A stretch of 64,000 nucleotides of DNA from Rippkaea orientalis PCC 8801 (GTDB lineage: Bacteria > Cyanobacteriota > Cyanobacteriia > Cyanobacteriales > Microcystaceae). Positions 53,901-61,942 of the stretch are shown here, piece after piece. How positions within the stretch are numbered: the stretch's first letter is position 1; each line of letters begins with the position of its first letter. The notes beneath the pieces were generated by a model, which was not told the origin of the DNA, made no database searches, and was given only the letters and a program-made list of their open reading frames with translations. The translations under genes and the position numbers were made by a program. The DNA is taken from assembly GCF_000021805.1 (NCBI RefSeq), contig NC_011726.1:3938097-4002096 (forward strand). The letters run 5' to 3'.

Positions 53901-55271
53901 ATGACCACTCAAACCCCCCCTATCGTTTCTTTGCAAGACCCCAAGGATGTCTCTATTGATGTCATTGAGGCAGAATTACGCGCTATATGGCAAAATTACA
54001 GTAACAATGAAGATGGTATTGCGGCCACCCGTGCTACAACCTTTACCTTTATTGTCTACGAACCCGAACCGACCCAATATCTCTTAGCCGTGTTAGGCTT
54101 CTATACCGGTCCCGTCGATGGTATTGCTGGACCGCGTACCACGGCTGCCATTAAATCAGCCCAAAAAGCCTATAATCTCGAAATTACGGGCAAATCTAAC
54201 GAAGCTTTTATTACAACCTTACAGGCCGAATTTGAGAAAGCCAAAGCAGAAGGTCAATTAACCGATGCTCAACAACTGCTGGCAAAAGCCTATTCTCCTG
54301 ACCTAGAAGGGACTGGAGTGGCTGATAGTATCGCAGCTTCTAACCCTTGCCGTATTATTACCCTGTGTCCGACTATCGGGGAAGATGAAGGGGTTAAGGC
54401 GCAGGTATCGGCCTATTGTCCCATTAATAAGCGCAGTCATAATGCTTTGATTTGTTGCGAATACATTACCCTACGGGGAACAGCCGCCGCGTTAGAACGA
54501 ATTGGTGGCATTATCTCCGAATTGGTGATTACTGGACTACCGACTTTTGTTTGGTGGAAAGCCAGTCCTCAACCCGAATATGGACTGTTTAAACGCTTAG
54601 CCTCCCAAGGGGATACGGTTATTATTGATTCTAGTACCTTTAGCAGTCCTCAAGAAAACCTGTTAGAAATCGGTCAGATGGTTGAGCAGAAAATTCCCCT
54701 AGCGGACTTAAACTGGGCAAGAATTGGACCTTGGCAAGAGTTAACCGCAGCCGCGTTTGACCCCCCAGAACGCCGCAGTGCGGTGCTAGAGGTAGACCGT
54801 GTTACCATTGATTATGAACGGGGCAATGCTTCCCAAGCGTTCATGTATTTGGGATGGGTAGCCAGTCGTCTGCAATGGCGACCTGTTGCCTATGAGTATG
54901 AGGGTGGAGACTACGATATTCGTCGGGTTAAGTTCCTCAATAATGAACAAAAGACCATTGAAGCAGAGTTAGCAGGGGTTCCTTTGGCAGACTGGGGAGA
55001 CGTTTTAGGCGACTTAATTAGTCTTAAGTTGAGTTCGACTAACCTCCAAGCTGACTGTTGTACCGTGTTGTGCTCAGGAACCACTGGATGTATGCGAATG
55101 GAAGCATCAGGAGGAGCCCAAGCTTGTCGTATTGAACAAGTGACCTCTTTAGCCGATCAAAATACGGAATACTTATTAGGAAGACAACTGCAACGGTGGG
55201 GCACTGATGCGCTTTATGAGGAGAGTTTGAAGGTGACTATGGCTATCCTTAAATTAGCCAGTAATGACTAA
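53901..55271 (+). CDS. opcA: Glucose-6-phosphate dehydrogenase assembly protein OpcA
   Basis: This 456-residue protein is needed for activation and oligomerisation of G6PDH and is redox-linked in cyanobacteria. It has an OpcA core (NPCRIITLCPTIGEDEGVKA, then GLPTFVWWKASPQPEYGLFK, and the C-terminal region with TLCSGT-like Cys residues: CTVLCSGTTGCMRME). The first 150 residues include a peptidoglycan-binding-like segment (YLLAVLGFYTGPVDGIAGPR), as in other cyanobacterial OpcA proteins. It follows zwf. Confidence 0.95.
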   Translation: MTTQTPPIVSLQDPKDVSIDVIEAELRAIWQNYSNNEDGIAATRATTFTFIVYEPEPTQYLLAVLGFYTGPVDGIAGPRTTAAIKSAQKAYNLEITGKSNEAFITTLQAEFEKAKAEGQLTDAQQLLAKAYSPDLEGTGVADSIAASNPCRIITLCPTIGEDEGVKAQVSAYCPINKRSHNALICCEYITLRGTAAALERIGGIISELVITGLPTFVWWKASPQPEYGLFKRLASQGDTVIIDSSTFSSPQENLLEIGQMVEQKIPLADLNWARIGPWQELTAAAFDPPERRSAVLEVDRVTIDYERGNASQAFMYLGWVASRLQWRPVAYEYEGGDYDIRRVKFLNNEQKTIEAELAGVPLADWGDVLGDLISLKLSSTNLQADCCTVLCSGTTGCMRMEASGGAQACRIEQVTSLADQNTEYLLGRQLQRWGTDALYEESLKVTMAILKLASND

Positions 55272-55285
55272 TTAATTGTTAAGAT

Positions 55286-55335
55286 TTTTCAGGGTAGCTT
55301 TAGGCTTAAAGTCACCCTGAAAATGTAACCTTTTT
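55286..55335 (+). terminator. Terminator after opcA
   Basis: Arms TTTTCAGGGT (55286-55295) and ACCCTGAAAA (55314-55323), with an inner CTTTA/TAAAG pair, form a strong stem 14 bases past the opcA stop. A TTTTT run follows at 55331-55335. It should end the zwf-opcA transcript. Confidence 0.75.
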
Positions 55336-55373
55336 AAAGTCTTAGCATAGGGGTTACATCGTTCACTAAATTA

Positions 55374-55541
55374 TCAACTTGACCGTTCTTTTGTAATATA
55401 AGAAACTGACTTGTCGGGGTGCAAGACTACTTCTCTTGTGACTGAACCTTCTTTTTCCCTCCATATTTCAGTTGACTGCCCACTCGGCTTAATGTTGATT
55501 TCATGCTCCAGTTGTTGAGGACGTTTCTCTAGGTTAGACAT
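55374..55541 (-). CDS. Small hypothetical protein
   Basis: A 55-residue frame reads MSNLEKRPQQLEHEINIKPS, is charged, and ends KSVSYITKERSS. A strong ribosome binding site AAGGAGGG on the minus strand lies just upstream of this ATG, which is why I prefer it to the longer open frame reaching 55646. No membrane segment. I do not recognise the family. Confidence 0.55.
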   Translation of the reverse strand: MSNLEKRPQQLEHEINIKPSGQSTEIWREKEGSVTREVVLHPDKSVSYITKERSS

Positions 55542-55689
55542 ATCCCTATCCCTCCTTAAGAAAAGCTTATACTTCAATAATAACAATGTCATTGCTAATC
55601 TTGTTGAGTACGTTAATGAAATGTAACGCACCACCTCTATTATCAATTCGGTAGGTTACTCTGTCGCTAACCCACCCTACGCCTACTAA

Positions 55690-55738
55690 AGTGCGATCGT
55701 CGATCTTGTAGGTTGAGTGCGATCGCCGCTCTTGTAGG
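55690..55738 (+). repeat. Two tandem copies of the HIP1-containing dispersed repeat
   Basis: Copies at 55690-55712 and 55716-55738 carry the core GCGATCGCCGATCTTGTAG with one or two changes each. Other copies occur at 56289-56311, 57188-57210 and 58629-58651, and a partial one at 57909-57923. All lie in the small-gene patch at 55.6-58.7 kb and in the same orientation. Confidence 0.7.
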
Positions 55739-55763
55739 GTGCGTTAATGAAATGTAACGCACC
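55738..55763. repeat. GTGCGTTA/TAACGCAC hairpin
   Basis: Arms GTGCGTTA and TAACGCAC with the loop ATGAAATG lie just after a HIP1-containing repeat. A similar, slightly degraded copy lies near 55611-55632. The same end pair occurs in the 47.7-kb repeats, so this is a small dispersed palindromic family. Confidence 0.55.
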
Positions 55764-55820
55764 AAATTTATTGAGTTATAATTTTTGTTAGTATATTCAG
55801 CGATCTTATAGAGAATATTT

Positions 55821-56021
55821 ATGACACAAGTAGAGTTACTAAAACAGCATATTGTGGAACTTGATGATGATTCCTTTTCAAAACTGCGAGACTGGTTGAT
55901 CGAATTTGACCAAGCCAGATGGGATAAAAAGCTCGAAGCTGACTCTAACTCAGGTAAACTCGATTTCTTGATTAACGAGGCACTAGCTGAACATAAAGCA
56001 GGAAAGACGAAAGACCTTTGA
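55821..56021 (+). CDS. Antitoxin of a type II toxin-antitoxin pair
   Basis: This 66-residue acidic, helical protein (TQVELLKQHIVELDDDSFSK, then LRDWLIEFDQARWDKKLEAD) lies immediately upstream of, and overlapping by four bases, a RelE/ParE-type toxin gene. Length, charge and overlap fit an antitoxin. It has no obvious ribbon-helix-helix or HTH signature, so the subfamily is unclear. Confidence 0.72.
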   Translation: MTQVELLKQHIVELDDDSFSKLRDWLIEFDQARWDKKLEADSNSGKLDFLINEALAEHKAGKTKDL

Positions 56022-56269
56022 AACACAAAACTGCTTCAAGTTTCTGGACTTGCTACCAACGTCTTCCCTTAGAAATCCGTAATCTCGCTGACAAAAACTT
56101 TAAACTGTTAAAAACTGATCCTTCTTACCCATCATTGCAATTCAAGAAAGTTGGCAAAGTTTGGTCTGTCCGTGTTGGTTCTCATTACCGCGCAGTCGCT
56201 ACACCAATTGAAGGTGGTTTTCTTTGGATTTGGATTGGTACTCATGCACAATATGACAAGCTTTTGTGA
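56018..56269 (+). CDS. RelE/ParE-family toxin
   Basis: This 83-residue basic protein has the RelE/ParE fold pattern: SFWTCYQRLPLEIRNLADKN, then LLKTDPSYPSLQFKKVGKVW and SVRVGSHYRAVATPI with the usual RVG.HYRA strand. It starts with TTG overlapping the antitoxin stop, so the two are translationally coupled. It should be a ribosome-dependent mRNA interferase or gyrase poison, kept silent by the antitoxin. Confidence 0.8.
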   Translation: MKHKTASSFWTCYQRLPLEIRNLADKNFKLLKTDPSYPSLQFKKVGKVWSVRVGSHYRAVATPIEGGFLWIWIGTHAQYDKLL

Positions 56270-56288
56270 TAAGTTCTGTCAGCTTCGC

Positions 56289-56311
56289 AGTGCGATCGCC
56301 GATCTTGTAGG
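56289..56311 (+). repeat. HIP1-containing dispersed repeat, copy 3
   Basis: A full copy with core GCGATCGCCGATCTTGTAG, 20 bp after the toxin stop and before the DUF4258 gene, same orientation as the others. Confidence 0.65.
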
Positions 56312-56359
56312 TTGGGTTGAGGAACGAAACCCAACAACGATAAATCAATATTAAATTTT

Positions 56360-56683
56360 ATGAGTCAAACATTCACAAAAATTATAAAATTGGTTAAAAA
56401 TAGGGAAGTCAAAATATCAGCACATGGCTATGATGAACTGGCTAACGACAATATTTTTGTCGGAGATATTGTCAATAGCATAACACAGGCTCAAGTCATA
56501 GAAGACTATCCTGATTATCCCAAAGGAGCTTGTGTTCTCGTCCTACAACAAGATGCAGAAAATCAGCCGATTCACGTTGTTTGGGGCATTCCTAAAAATG
56601 CTGAATCTCCTGCGGTTTTAGTGACAGCCTATCGACCCGATCCTAATCTTTGGGAAAATAATTTTACGAGGAAAAAATCATGA
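56360..56683 (+). CDS. DUF4258 protein (toxin-like)
   Basis: This 107-residue protein has the DUF4258 pattern: [20 protein letters not shown] with the His-containing first helix, then [18 protein letters not shown] and [20 protein letters not shown], ending AYRPDP. DUF4258 proteins share the fold of RelE/BrnT-like toxins, and many occur with a small partner. Its stop overlaps the start of the next gene (ATGA), which is probably that partner. Confidence 0.78.
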   Translation: MSQTFTKIIKLVKNREVKISAHGYDELANDNIFVGDIVNSITQAQVIEDYPDYPKGACVLVLQQDAENQPIHVVWGIPKNAESPAVLVTAYRPDPNLWENNFTRKKS

Positions 56684-56895
56684 AGACTAAAACTCAAACT
56701 AAAATCCTTCACGAAGGAGAATATATGGCAGAAATTGAAGTTGAACTGAGTTATAATGACGATGAATGGTCTCCTTATTTATCCCTTGAAGATGCAGAAA
56801 AATTGGATACTGTTCGTTTAGCACTGCGTGACAATGACCTGAAAACGGCTGCTAAATTTGCTTGTATTTATCATCTAACACCTGTTAGAGTATAG
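56680..56895 (+). CDS. Small acidic partner of the DUF4258 protein
   Basis: This 71-residue acidic protein ([20 protein letters not shown], then [20 protein letters not shown]) overlaps the DUF4258 stop by four bases. A strong AAGGAGA lies six bases before an internal ATG at 56725, which would give a 56-residue product; the longer start keeps the beta-strand TKILHEGEY that I recall from relatives. A role as antitoxin or modulator of the DUF4258 protein is inferred from the overlap. Confidence 0.65.
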   Translation: MKTKTQTKILHEGEYMAEIEVELSYNDDEWSPYLSLEDAEKLDTVRLALRDNDLKTAAKFACIYHLTPVRV

Positions 56896-56935
56896 TGCGA
56901 TCGCGTTTTAATAAAGTGCGATCTAAGTTTAATTT

Positions 56936-57178
56936 ATGAAAACGGATCTTCAATCTTTACAACAAATCACAGAAAAAGCCATTAAAATCTTATCGAAAGA
57001 AATGGGAATTGCAGATACTATGAGGTTTCTTAATCAATTTTCGTCAGGTTATGGCAATTATACCGAAGAACGAGAAGCAATGTTTAAAGATTTAACATTA
57101 GATGATATTTTACAAGAAATGGATCAAGAATTAAACAACGAAAACCAACAAATAACCCATGATGTGACTATTGTATAA
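56936..57178 (+). CDS. Antitoxin-like small protein, orphan
   Basis: This 80-residue acidic helical protein has MGIADTMRFLNQFSSGYGNY, then TEEREAMFKDLTLDDILQEM. The pattern resembles small cyanobacterial proteins usually found upstream of toxin genes. Here no toxin follows; the next 160 bp has a HIP1-type repeat and no sizeable frame, so the partner may have been lost. Function unknown. Confidence 0.55.
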   Translation: MKTDLQSLQQITEKAIKILSKEMGIADTMRFLNQFSSGYGNYTEEREAMFKDLTLDDILQEMDQELNNENQQITHDVTIV

Positions 57179-57187
57179 TTAGGTATT

Positions 57188-57210
57188 AGTGCGATCGCTG
57201 ATCTTGTAGA
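57188..57210 (+). repeat. HIP1-containing dispersed repeat, copy 4
   Basis: A copy with two changes from the common core, 10 bp after the orphan antitoxin-like gene. Confidence 0.6.
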
Positions 57211-57348
57211 ATGCGTTCCTTGAGTTTTCTTGATATAATACGAGCATCTGAGTTGGACTTGATGGGTTCAAAAGAATGCCCTTTAAATGCTGAGTCATTA
57301 TGCTTGATATTAGACAAGCAAAAAGCTGATCATGAGGAATTATAATTG

Positions 57349-57696
57349 ATGTCTGGTCATTCTAGCGGAGATAACATTTCGTATGAAATTTCTACCCAGG
57401 ATATTTGTGTAGAGATTATTTCCCCTCCTCAAAGAGATTCCAAATGGTATCAAGGACTCTCTTTGCAGATTGATCAAGAAATCTTGGGTGGCAAAGTAAT
57501 AGCGTATCAAATCCGTTGGTTTAATGGTAATTGGTCAACCTGGTTCGTTCCTGGAGTTAATGATATTGACCATAAGTATAATCGAGCCAATAATACGATG
57601 AGGAGAATGTGGTCATATTTTGATGACCATGAACACAAATATATTCTTTGCAAAGCTGCAAACTCTGTATCTATTCCCAATCCTCCCATCAATTAG
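57349..57696 (+). CDS. Hypothetical protein
   Basis: This protein of about 115 residues reads SGHSSGDNISYEISTQDICV, then AYQIRWFNGNWSTWFVPGVN and MRRMWSYFDDHEHKYILCKA. It is soluble, aromatic-rich and without a signal peptide. I prefer the ATG at 57349 to a TTG just before it. The family is not recognised. It is followed at once by a decayed gene. Confidence 0.55.
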   Translation: MSGHSSGDNISYEISTQDICVEIISPPQRDSKWYQGLSLQIDQEILGGKVIAYQIRWFNGNWSTWFVPGVNDIDHKYNRANNTMRRMWSYFDDHEHKYILCKAANSVSIPNPPIN

Positions 57697-57702
57697 AACT
57701 CT

Positions 57703-57930
57703 ATGTCTATTTCCCAGTCTCGTATCAAACAATTCTACGAAGAAATGCTCATCCCTCAACTTCGCCAGTTGGTAAAAAACGGGACATTGTATTCTTGGTT
57801 AATCGAATCTTCTAGAGGAAATCCAGATTTGGTCAGATGAGGATGTTGAGTATGTAGACACTTGAGCTTAAAGAGGTTTTAGAAAATTTTTTGATGACGG
57901 CAAAATTGAGTGCGATCGCCGATAAGATCA
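57703..57930 (+). pseudogene. Frameshifted small gene
   Basis: The reading MSISQSRIKQFYEEMLIPQL, then VKNGTLYSWLIESSRGNP stops at 57840. The frame then shifts to give WSDEDVEYVDT, and shifts again to LELKEVLENFFDDGKIECDR. Joining the three gives one continuous acidic protein of about 75 residues, so at least two indels have broken it. The end runs into a HIP1-type repeat at 57909. The family is not recognised. Confidence 0.5.
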
Positions 57931-57963
57931 AATTATTTAATATGAAGAAAGTCTAATTATTCT

Positions 57964-58066
57964 ATCAAGCGAACTGGTTTCATTCGACATCTTGAACAAC
58001 ATAGATGTGAGTTGCTTCATGAAGGATCTTGACATTAATAAATTTAATTGAGCCACGCAACCAAAT
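57964..58066 (+). pseudogene. hicA: HicA toxin fossil
   Basis: The plus strand reads KRTGFIRHLEQHRCELLHEG, then S, then a run with several stops, then HATK. This matches HicA toxins (the RHLE..GCELLREG..H motif with the catalytic His region), with nonsense changes after EGS. Only about 34 codons are recognisable and no HicB antitoxin follows. It is a dead HicA gene. Confidence 0.5.
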
Positions 58067-58116
58067 TCGGCTTTTTTTAGTCGTCTAAAATTGTTTGCCA
58101 TAGTTCAGGAGGGAAA

Positions 58117-58629
58117 ATGTCAAAACTAAGTATTGGTCAAAAGAATTGGTTGTTGTCTGCCCATGTTGTATTCGCTGCCCTTTGGACAGGAGCCGTCTTA
58201 AGTATGTTCCTTTTGTCGTTGAGAAATACAACATCAACTAATGCTGATGTATTAAATGCTCTCAATTCTGCAATCAATTTACTAGACGACTGGATTGTGA
58301 TTCCCTCAGCGATTGGTTCAGTTGTAACAGCGACGCTTCTTTGTTGGGTTACGAATTATGGATTTACCAAGTTTTACTGGGTCATTACAAAATGGTTTCT
58401 CACAACTGGATTAATTGTTTTTGGTACTTTCTGGCTATTTCCTTGGGGTAATACAGCTGAGAAGCTATCAGCACACGAAGGGCTACAAGCTCTTAGCAAT
58501 CCAATCTATGAGTTTGATGCAAAGGGTGTATTGTTTGGAGCGATCATTCAGACTCTTTTTCTCTTTATCATTATTGGTATCTCGGTCTTGAAGCCTTGGG
58601 GGAGACGACCAAGTACAGTGAAGAATTAA
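58117..58629 (+). CDS. DUF2269-like membrane protein
   Basis: This 170-residue protein has four membrane segments (about 12-32, 57-77, 87-107 and 143-163). WLLSAHVVFAALWTGAVLSM near the N-terminus and TKWFLTTGLIVFGTFWLFPW match small integral-membrane proteins of the DUF2269 type, of unknown function. The stop codon overlaps a copy of the dispersed HIP1-type repeat. Confidence 0.65.
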   Translation: MSKLSIGQKNWLLSAHVVFAALWTGAVLSMFLLSLRNTTSTNADVLNALNSAINLLDDWIVIPSAIGSVVTATLLCWVTNYGFTKFYWVITKWFLTTGLIVFGTFWLFPWGNTAEKLSAHEGLQALSNPIYEFDAKGVLFGAIIQTLFLFIIIGISVLKPWGRRPSTVKN

Positions 58630-58651
58630 GTGCGATCGCCGATCTTGTAGG
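58629..58651 (+). repeat. HIP1-containing dispersed repeat, copy 5
   Basis: A full copy with the core GCGATCGCCGATCTTGTAG, overlapping by one base the stop codon of the membrane-protein gene. Confidence 0.65.
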
Positions 58652-58753
58652 GTGGTCAAAAGGGTACAATGAGAAGGAAAATAGTCAATCTTCAACATTT
58701 GGCCATCCTACCCTCTTCGTAAAAAAGTCAATAAGCAATCAATCAGGAATAGC

Positions 58754-59278
58754 GTGAAAAATCAAAAAATCATAGAACTACAAAATATTTTCAGTTCCAG
58801 ACTCGATACCCTAAGTCATCTTCTAGATGTTGCAGAGGGTCATTTTGCAGACCATTTAGAGGCTCTATTGGATCTCCGTATAGCCCCCGATATGTTGCCT
58901 TTTAGTACACAGATAGCATTTGTTTGTAATCAGCCTCGTAACTTTGCATTGTGGTGCTTAGGAGAAGCGTCCAATAATTTAGACCCAAATGTAACATCTC
59001 TCGTGGAGGCGCGTAGTCATATTTCATCGACTAAGAAGTTGTTGACAACTATCAATGTAACTGATTCTAAACTGTTAGAACTCAAGCGTATTGATCTTGA
59101 AGAAGGGCTATATTTAGAAATATCGGGACTCTGTTATGTAAATGATTTTCTAATGCCAAACTTTTATTTTCATATCACAACGGCGTACAATATCTTGCGT
59201 ATGGCAGGAGCCCCAATAGGTAAACGCGATTTTATGATACATTTAGTCCCTTTTGTGAAACATCAAAGCAATACATAA
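58754..59278 (+). CDS. Hypothetical protein
   Basis: This 174-residue soluble helical protein reads LDTLSHLLDVAEGHFADHLE, then ILDLRIAPDML-like and YFHITTAYNILRMAGAPIGK near the end. The pattern AEGHF, DMLPF, and H..TAY.ILR..G resembles the DUF1993 family (DinB-like helix bundle: LD.LL.KA..HA.A, L...LAPDM.PF, FH..TAY.ILR..G). Function unknown. It starts with GTG. Confidence 0.68.
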   Translation: MKNQKIIELQNIFSSRLDTLSHLLDVAEGHFADHLEALLDLRIAPDMLPFSTQIAFVCNQPRNFALWCLGEASNNLDPNVTSLVEARSHISSTKKLLTTINVTDSKLLELKRIDLEEGLYLEISGLCYVNDFLMPNFYFHITTAYNILRMAGAPIGKRDFMIHLVPFVKHQSNT

Positions 59279-59335
59279 CAATCTAGGGGAAATTAAAAGC
59301 TTACCCTAGAGTAATATAACGTATCTTTTCAAATC

Positions 59336-59665
59336 ATGACGAATATCACCAGCAAAGAGAGATTTGATGATGTTGCGTCGAAAAATCCTGATGGCACGGT
59401 TGATTATGCGTATCACGGATTCAACTACGTCATTGCGGTTGATGAGCACCTCTTTCATGTTCGGACCTATGACGACGAGCCCGGTGTTGCGACCGTCATT
59501 AGTCCAACCGATGCTCGGACTTGTCCGGAGGCACGAGCATTGGTCGATTTCATCACCTCGACACTCGGTTGTACGAGTCTTAAGTTTTACTGCGGGTGGA
59601 TTGGCACTTATTGTTCCGTAGAGATTCGGACGCTTGAGTTTACGGTGCGATCGCATTCTTCATGA
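59336..59665 (+). CDS. Hypothetical protein of foreign-looking composition
   Basis: This 109-residue soluble protein reads TSKERFDDVASKNPDGTVDY, then FHVRTYDDEPGVATVISPTD and ALVDFITSTLGCTSLKFYCG. Its codons are clearly more G+C-rich (for example GACGACGAGCCC) than its AT-rich neighbours, suggesting recent gain. An antisense frame of similar length overlaps it, but the plus-strand product looks more protein-like. The family is not recognised. Confidence 0.55.
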   Translation: MTNITSKERFDDVASKNPDGTVDYAYHGFNYVIAVDEHLFHVRTYDDEPGVATVISPTDARTCPEARALVDFITSTLGCTSLKFYCGWIGTYCSVEIRTLEFTVRSHSS

Positions 59666-59950
59666 AGATCATATCTCAGCTAGTATAAGGTTTTTTACAA
59701 AAAGTAAATAATTCATTGTCGTATATTAATTGATGTACATCAAATATTAAGTTTTTTGTATTTTATGGAGCTTTTAAAAACTTTTTTTAAATTATTTAAC
59801 GAACTAAGCATAGGGGTTAACTATTATTATTAATATTTTTTATTTTTTAAAAATCAAAAGATTAAATAAATCAGATATTTTAGGAAAATAATTAGCAGAT
59901 AAAGCTATAAAATAAGGGACAACTATGTATTAACTATGACTTGAAAACTA

Positions 59951-60547
59951 ATGCTAAAATTTCAGCAAATAGTTCCCCTAGCCTTTACTGCTGTTAGTCT
60001 AGGAATATTCGCTCCCGTTGAAGCAGCGACGGTCAACATAAACTCTAATGGATGGGTTAGCAGTATTCGGCAATTACTACTTCCCCTGACTGGAGGTGAT
60101 ATTTATGTAGATATTACTTTTCAGTTTGATTCATTTGACTATATTTATGGAGATCCCAATGCTCCAACCTCAGAGCCGTTTTTTTGGGGTCAGTCGACAG
60201 ATGCAGCCATTGCCTTGACAGAAATTAATGAGACACTTAATGGAGTAGTTCCTATTCCTACTGCAGCCGTTGGTGATTCATTAGAATTTGGTTTTCCTGA
60301 CATTCCACAATCAGACTATATCTTTGCGATTTCCTATGATGGATCAACTGTTCAAGCTATTAGAAGTGCTTTTGATGGCAGTACATGGACAGATGGAGGA
60401 ACCTCTCCTATCAATCCATTCGCTACCACTCTTTATGCTCGTTTTACGGAAGTTTCACCTCCTTTAGTTCCTGAACCTTCTAGCTTAGTTGCACTAATCG
60501 TAACGGGAACTTCTTTTCTATTGCTCAATAAGCGTAAACGTGATTAA
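59951..60547 (+). CDS. PEP-CTERM protein
   Basis: This 198-residue exported protein has a signal peptide (about 1-25: IVPLAFTAVSLGIFAPVEAA) and a C-terminal sorting signal VPEPSSLVALIVTGTSFLLL followed by NKRKRD. The middle is a beta-rich domain without a recognised family. It should be processed by an exosortase and placed on or outside the cell surface. Confidence 0.82.
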   Translation: MLKFQQIVPLAFTAVSLGIFAPVEAATVNINSNGWVSSIRQLLLPLTGGDIYVDITFQFDSFDYIYGDPNAPTSEPFFWGQSTDAAIALTEINETLNGVVPIPTAAVGDSLEFGFPDIPQSDYIFAISYDGSTVQAIRSAFDGSTWTDGGTSPINPFATTLYARFTEVSPPLVPEPSSLVALIVTGTSFLLLNKRKRD

Positions 60548-60692
60548 ATCAGTGATCAGTTATTAACGTATCAAAGGGGAGATTGAACCCCAAAAATTTT
60601 AGTGATCACTGTCAGACTCAATAGGATTTTGACAAGCTGATTATGTAAAACTCATTAAATCGTGTAGAGACGTTGTATACAATGTCTCTGCG

Positions 60693-61826
60693 TTAATGTA
60701 AAAATCCTTTGAGCGATCGCTTTTTTTGTTCTGGTGTTAATCCTTGACTTTGAAGCAATACTCCAAACCCTCCTAACCCCATCGGATCAATGAGTTGATG
60801 CAGACTATCTCTACGCTGTATGACTTCAAAAAAACTGTAGTTACCGTTGGATAAATCTGATAAGCGATCGCCTAATCCTAATCCCATTAAAAACAGTCCC
60901 TGTTGGGTAAATCCTAACTTATCTAATCCTAATAATTCTCCGTGGTTTTCCAAGGCGGTAAAATTAACATGAGTCGTGATATCTTGTTCCCCAATATTAA
61001 CATAGGGATTGTCATGATGACGATGTTTATAATAACATTTTAAGGTTCCTTGATATCGTTGCGGATGATAATATTTTTGCGCGGTATATCCATAATCAAT
61101 GGTTAAAAGATAGCCTTTTTTTAACTTATTAGCAACTGTTTTTAAACAATCTAACGCAGCTAGATTAACTTCAGTGCGATAGTTTTCAGGATAATCTTTT
61201 GCGGTTAAATTAACTTCGACTAATTCAAAATAATCCCTTAATTGAGAGGTTGATAAATCTGCGATCGCTTCGGTAATTTTTCCCTCGGATATCGTTACAT
61301 AGATTTCTTGTAGCTTTCCTTGTTCGAGGGTAACTAAATGAACAGGAAAAGCATCAATTAATTCATTACTAAAAATACAACCAATAATCGAACAATTCTC
61401 AATCTCGTCCCAAGATTTCCAAGACACTTTATCCCTATTTTTTAACTGAGCTTTTTGTTGTTCAATTAACCCCTTTGCTTCTTCAATAATCAGATACTCT
61501 ATCGCTTCATAAAAATGAGGGTGTTGATTTGATAAATAATCTAAGATATCAGCAGCAAAAAATCCCGCTCCCGCTCCTACTTCCACTAAACTAAAACGAT
61601 TAGGATAGCCAAGAATTGACCACATTTCTAAGAATTGTTCAGCCAATAATTCTCCAAAATCTGCACCAAGAGATGAAGCGGTAAAAAAATCTCCTTGAGT
61701 CCCAATTTTAGCGTTTCCCGATGAATAATAACCTTTTTGGGGATGATAAAGAGCTAAATTCATGTAATGAGCAAAAGTAATTTTATGCTCAGGAGATTGT
61801 TGAATAGCTTCTAAAATAAATTCCAT
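60693..61826 (-). CDS. MidA/NDUFAF7-like SAM methyltransferase
   Basis: This 377-residue protein matches the MidA (DUF185) family: HPQKGYYSSGNAKIGTQGDF near 30-50, then LVEVGAGAGFFAADILDYL as the SAM-binding motif, and IIGCIFSNELIDAFPVHLV. The eukaryotic member methylates an arginine of a complex I subunit, so a role in NDH-1 assembly is possible but unproven here. Confidence 0.88.
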   Translation of the reverse strand: MEFILEAIQQSPEHKITFAHYMNLALYHPQKGYYSSGNAKIGTQGDFFTASSLGADFGELLAEQFLEMWSILGYPNRFSLVEVGAGAGFFAADILDYLSNQHPHFYEAIEYLIIEEAKGLIEQQKAQLKNRDKVSWKSWDEIENCSIIGCIFSNELIDAFPVHLVTLEQGKLQEIYVTISEGKITEAIADLSTSQLRDYFELVEVNLTAKDYPENYRTEVNLAALDCLKTVANKLKKGYLLTIDYGYTAQKYYHPQRYQGTLKCYYKHRHHDNPYVNIGEQDITTHVNFTALENHGELLGLDKLGFTQQGLFLMGLGLGDRLSDLSNGNYSFFEVIQRRDSLHQLIDPMGLGGFGVLLQSQGLTPEQKKRSLKGFLH

Positions 61827-61886
61827 AACTCATATAAAATGGATAAAAAAACACTACAAATAAATTTCGGTAATTTCTGTAGGAAT

Positions 61887-61913
61887 TAGGGGTTTAATAT
61901 TATTAAACCCCTA
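61887..61913. repeat. Palindrome with 13-bp arms
   Basis: Arms TAGGGGTTTAATA and TATTAAACCCCTA with a one-base centre lie between the DUF1499 and MidA genes. It is closely related to the palindrome at 53817 (GTAGGGGCTTAATA), with a C-to-T change mirrored on both arms, so both copies of the stem remain paired. Confidence 0.6.
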
Positions 61914-61942
61914 GGACTCTTGACTCCTATCATGGGAAAATA

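Noticed and set aside
55542-55646. Upstream extension of the small gene at 55374-55541
   Set aside because: The internal ATG has an AAGGAGGG ribosome binding site directly before it, and the extension overlaps repeat sequence.
57262-57345. 27-codon frame (MGSKECPLNAESLC...) before the unknown gene at 57349
   Set aside because: Too short, no ribosome binding site and no recognised pattern; possibly a gene scrap.
59306-59656. 116-codon frame antisense to the unknown gene at 59336
   Set aside because: Basic, low-order composition with no domain; the plus-strand product is more protein-like. Not fully excluded.
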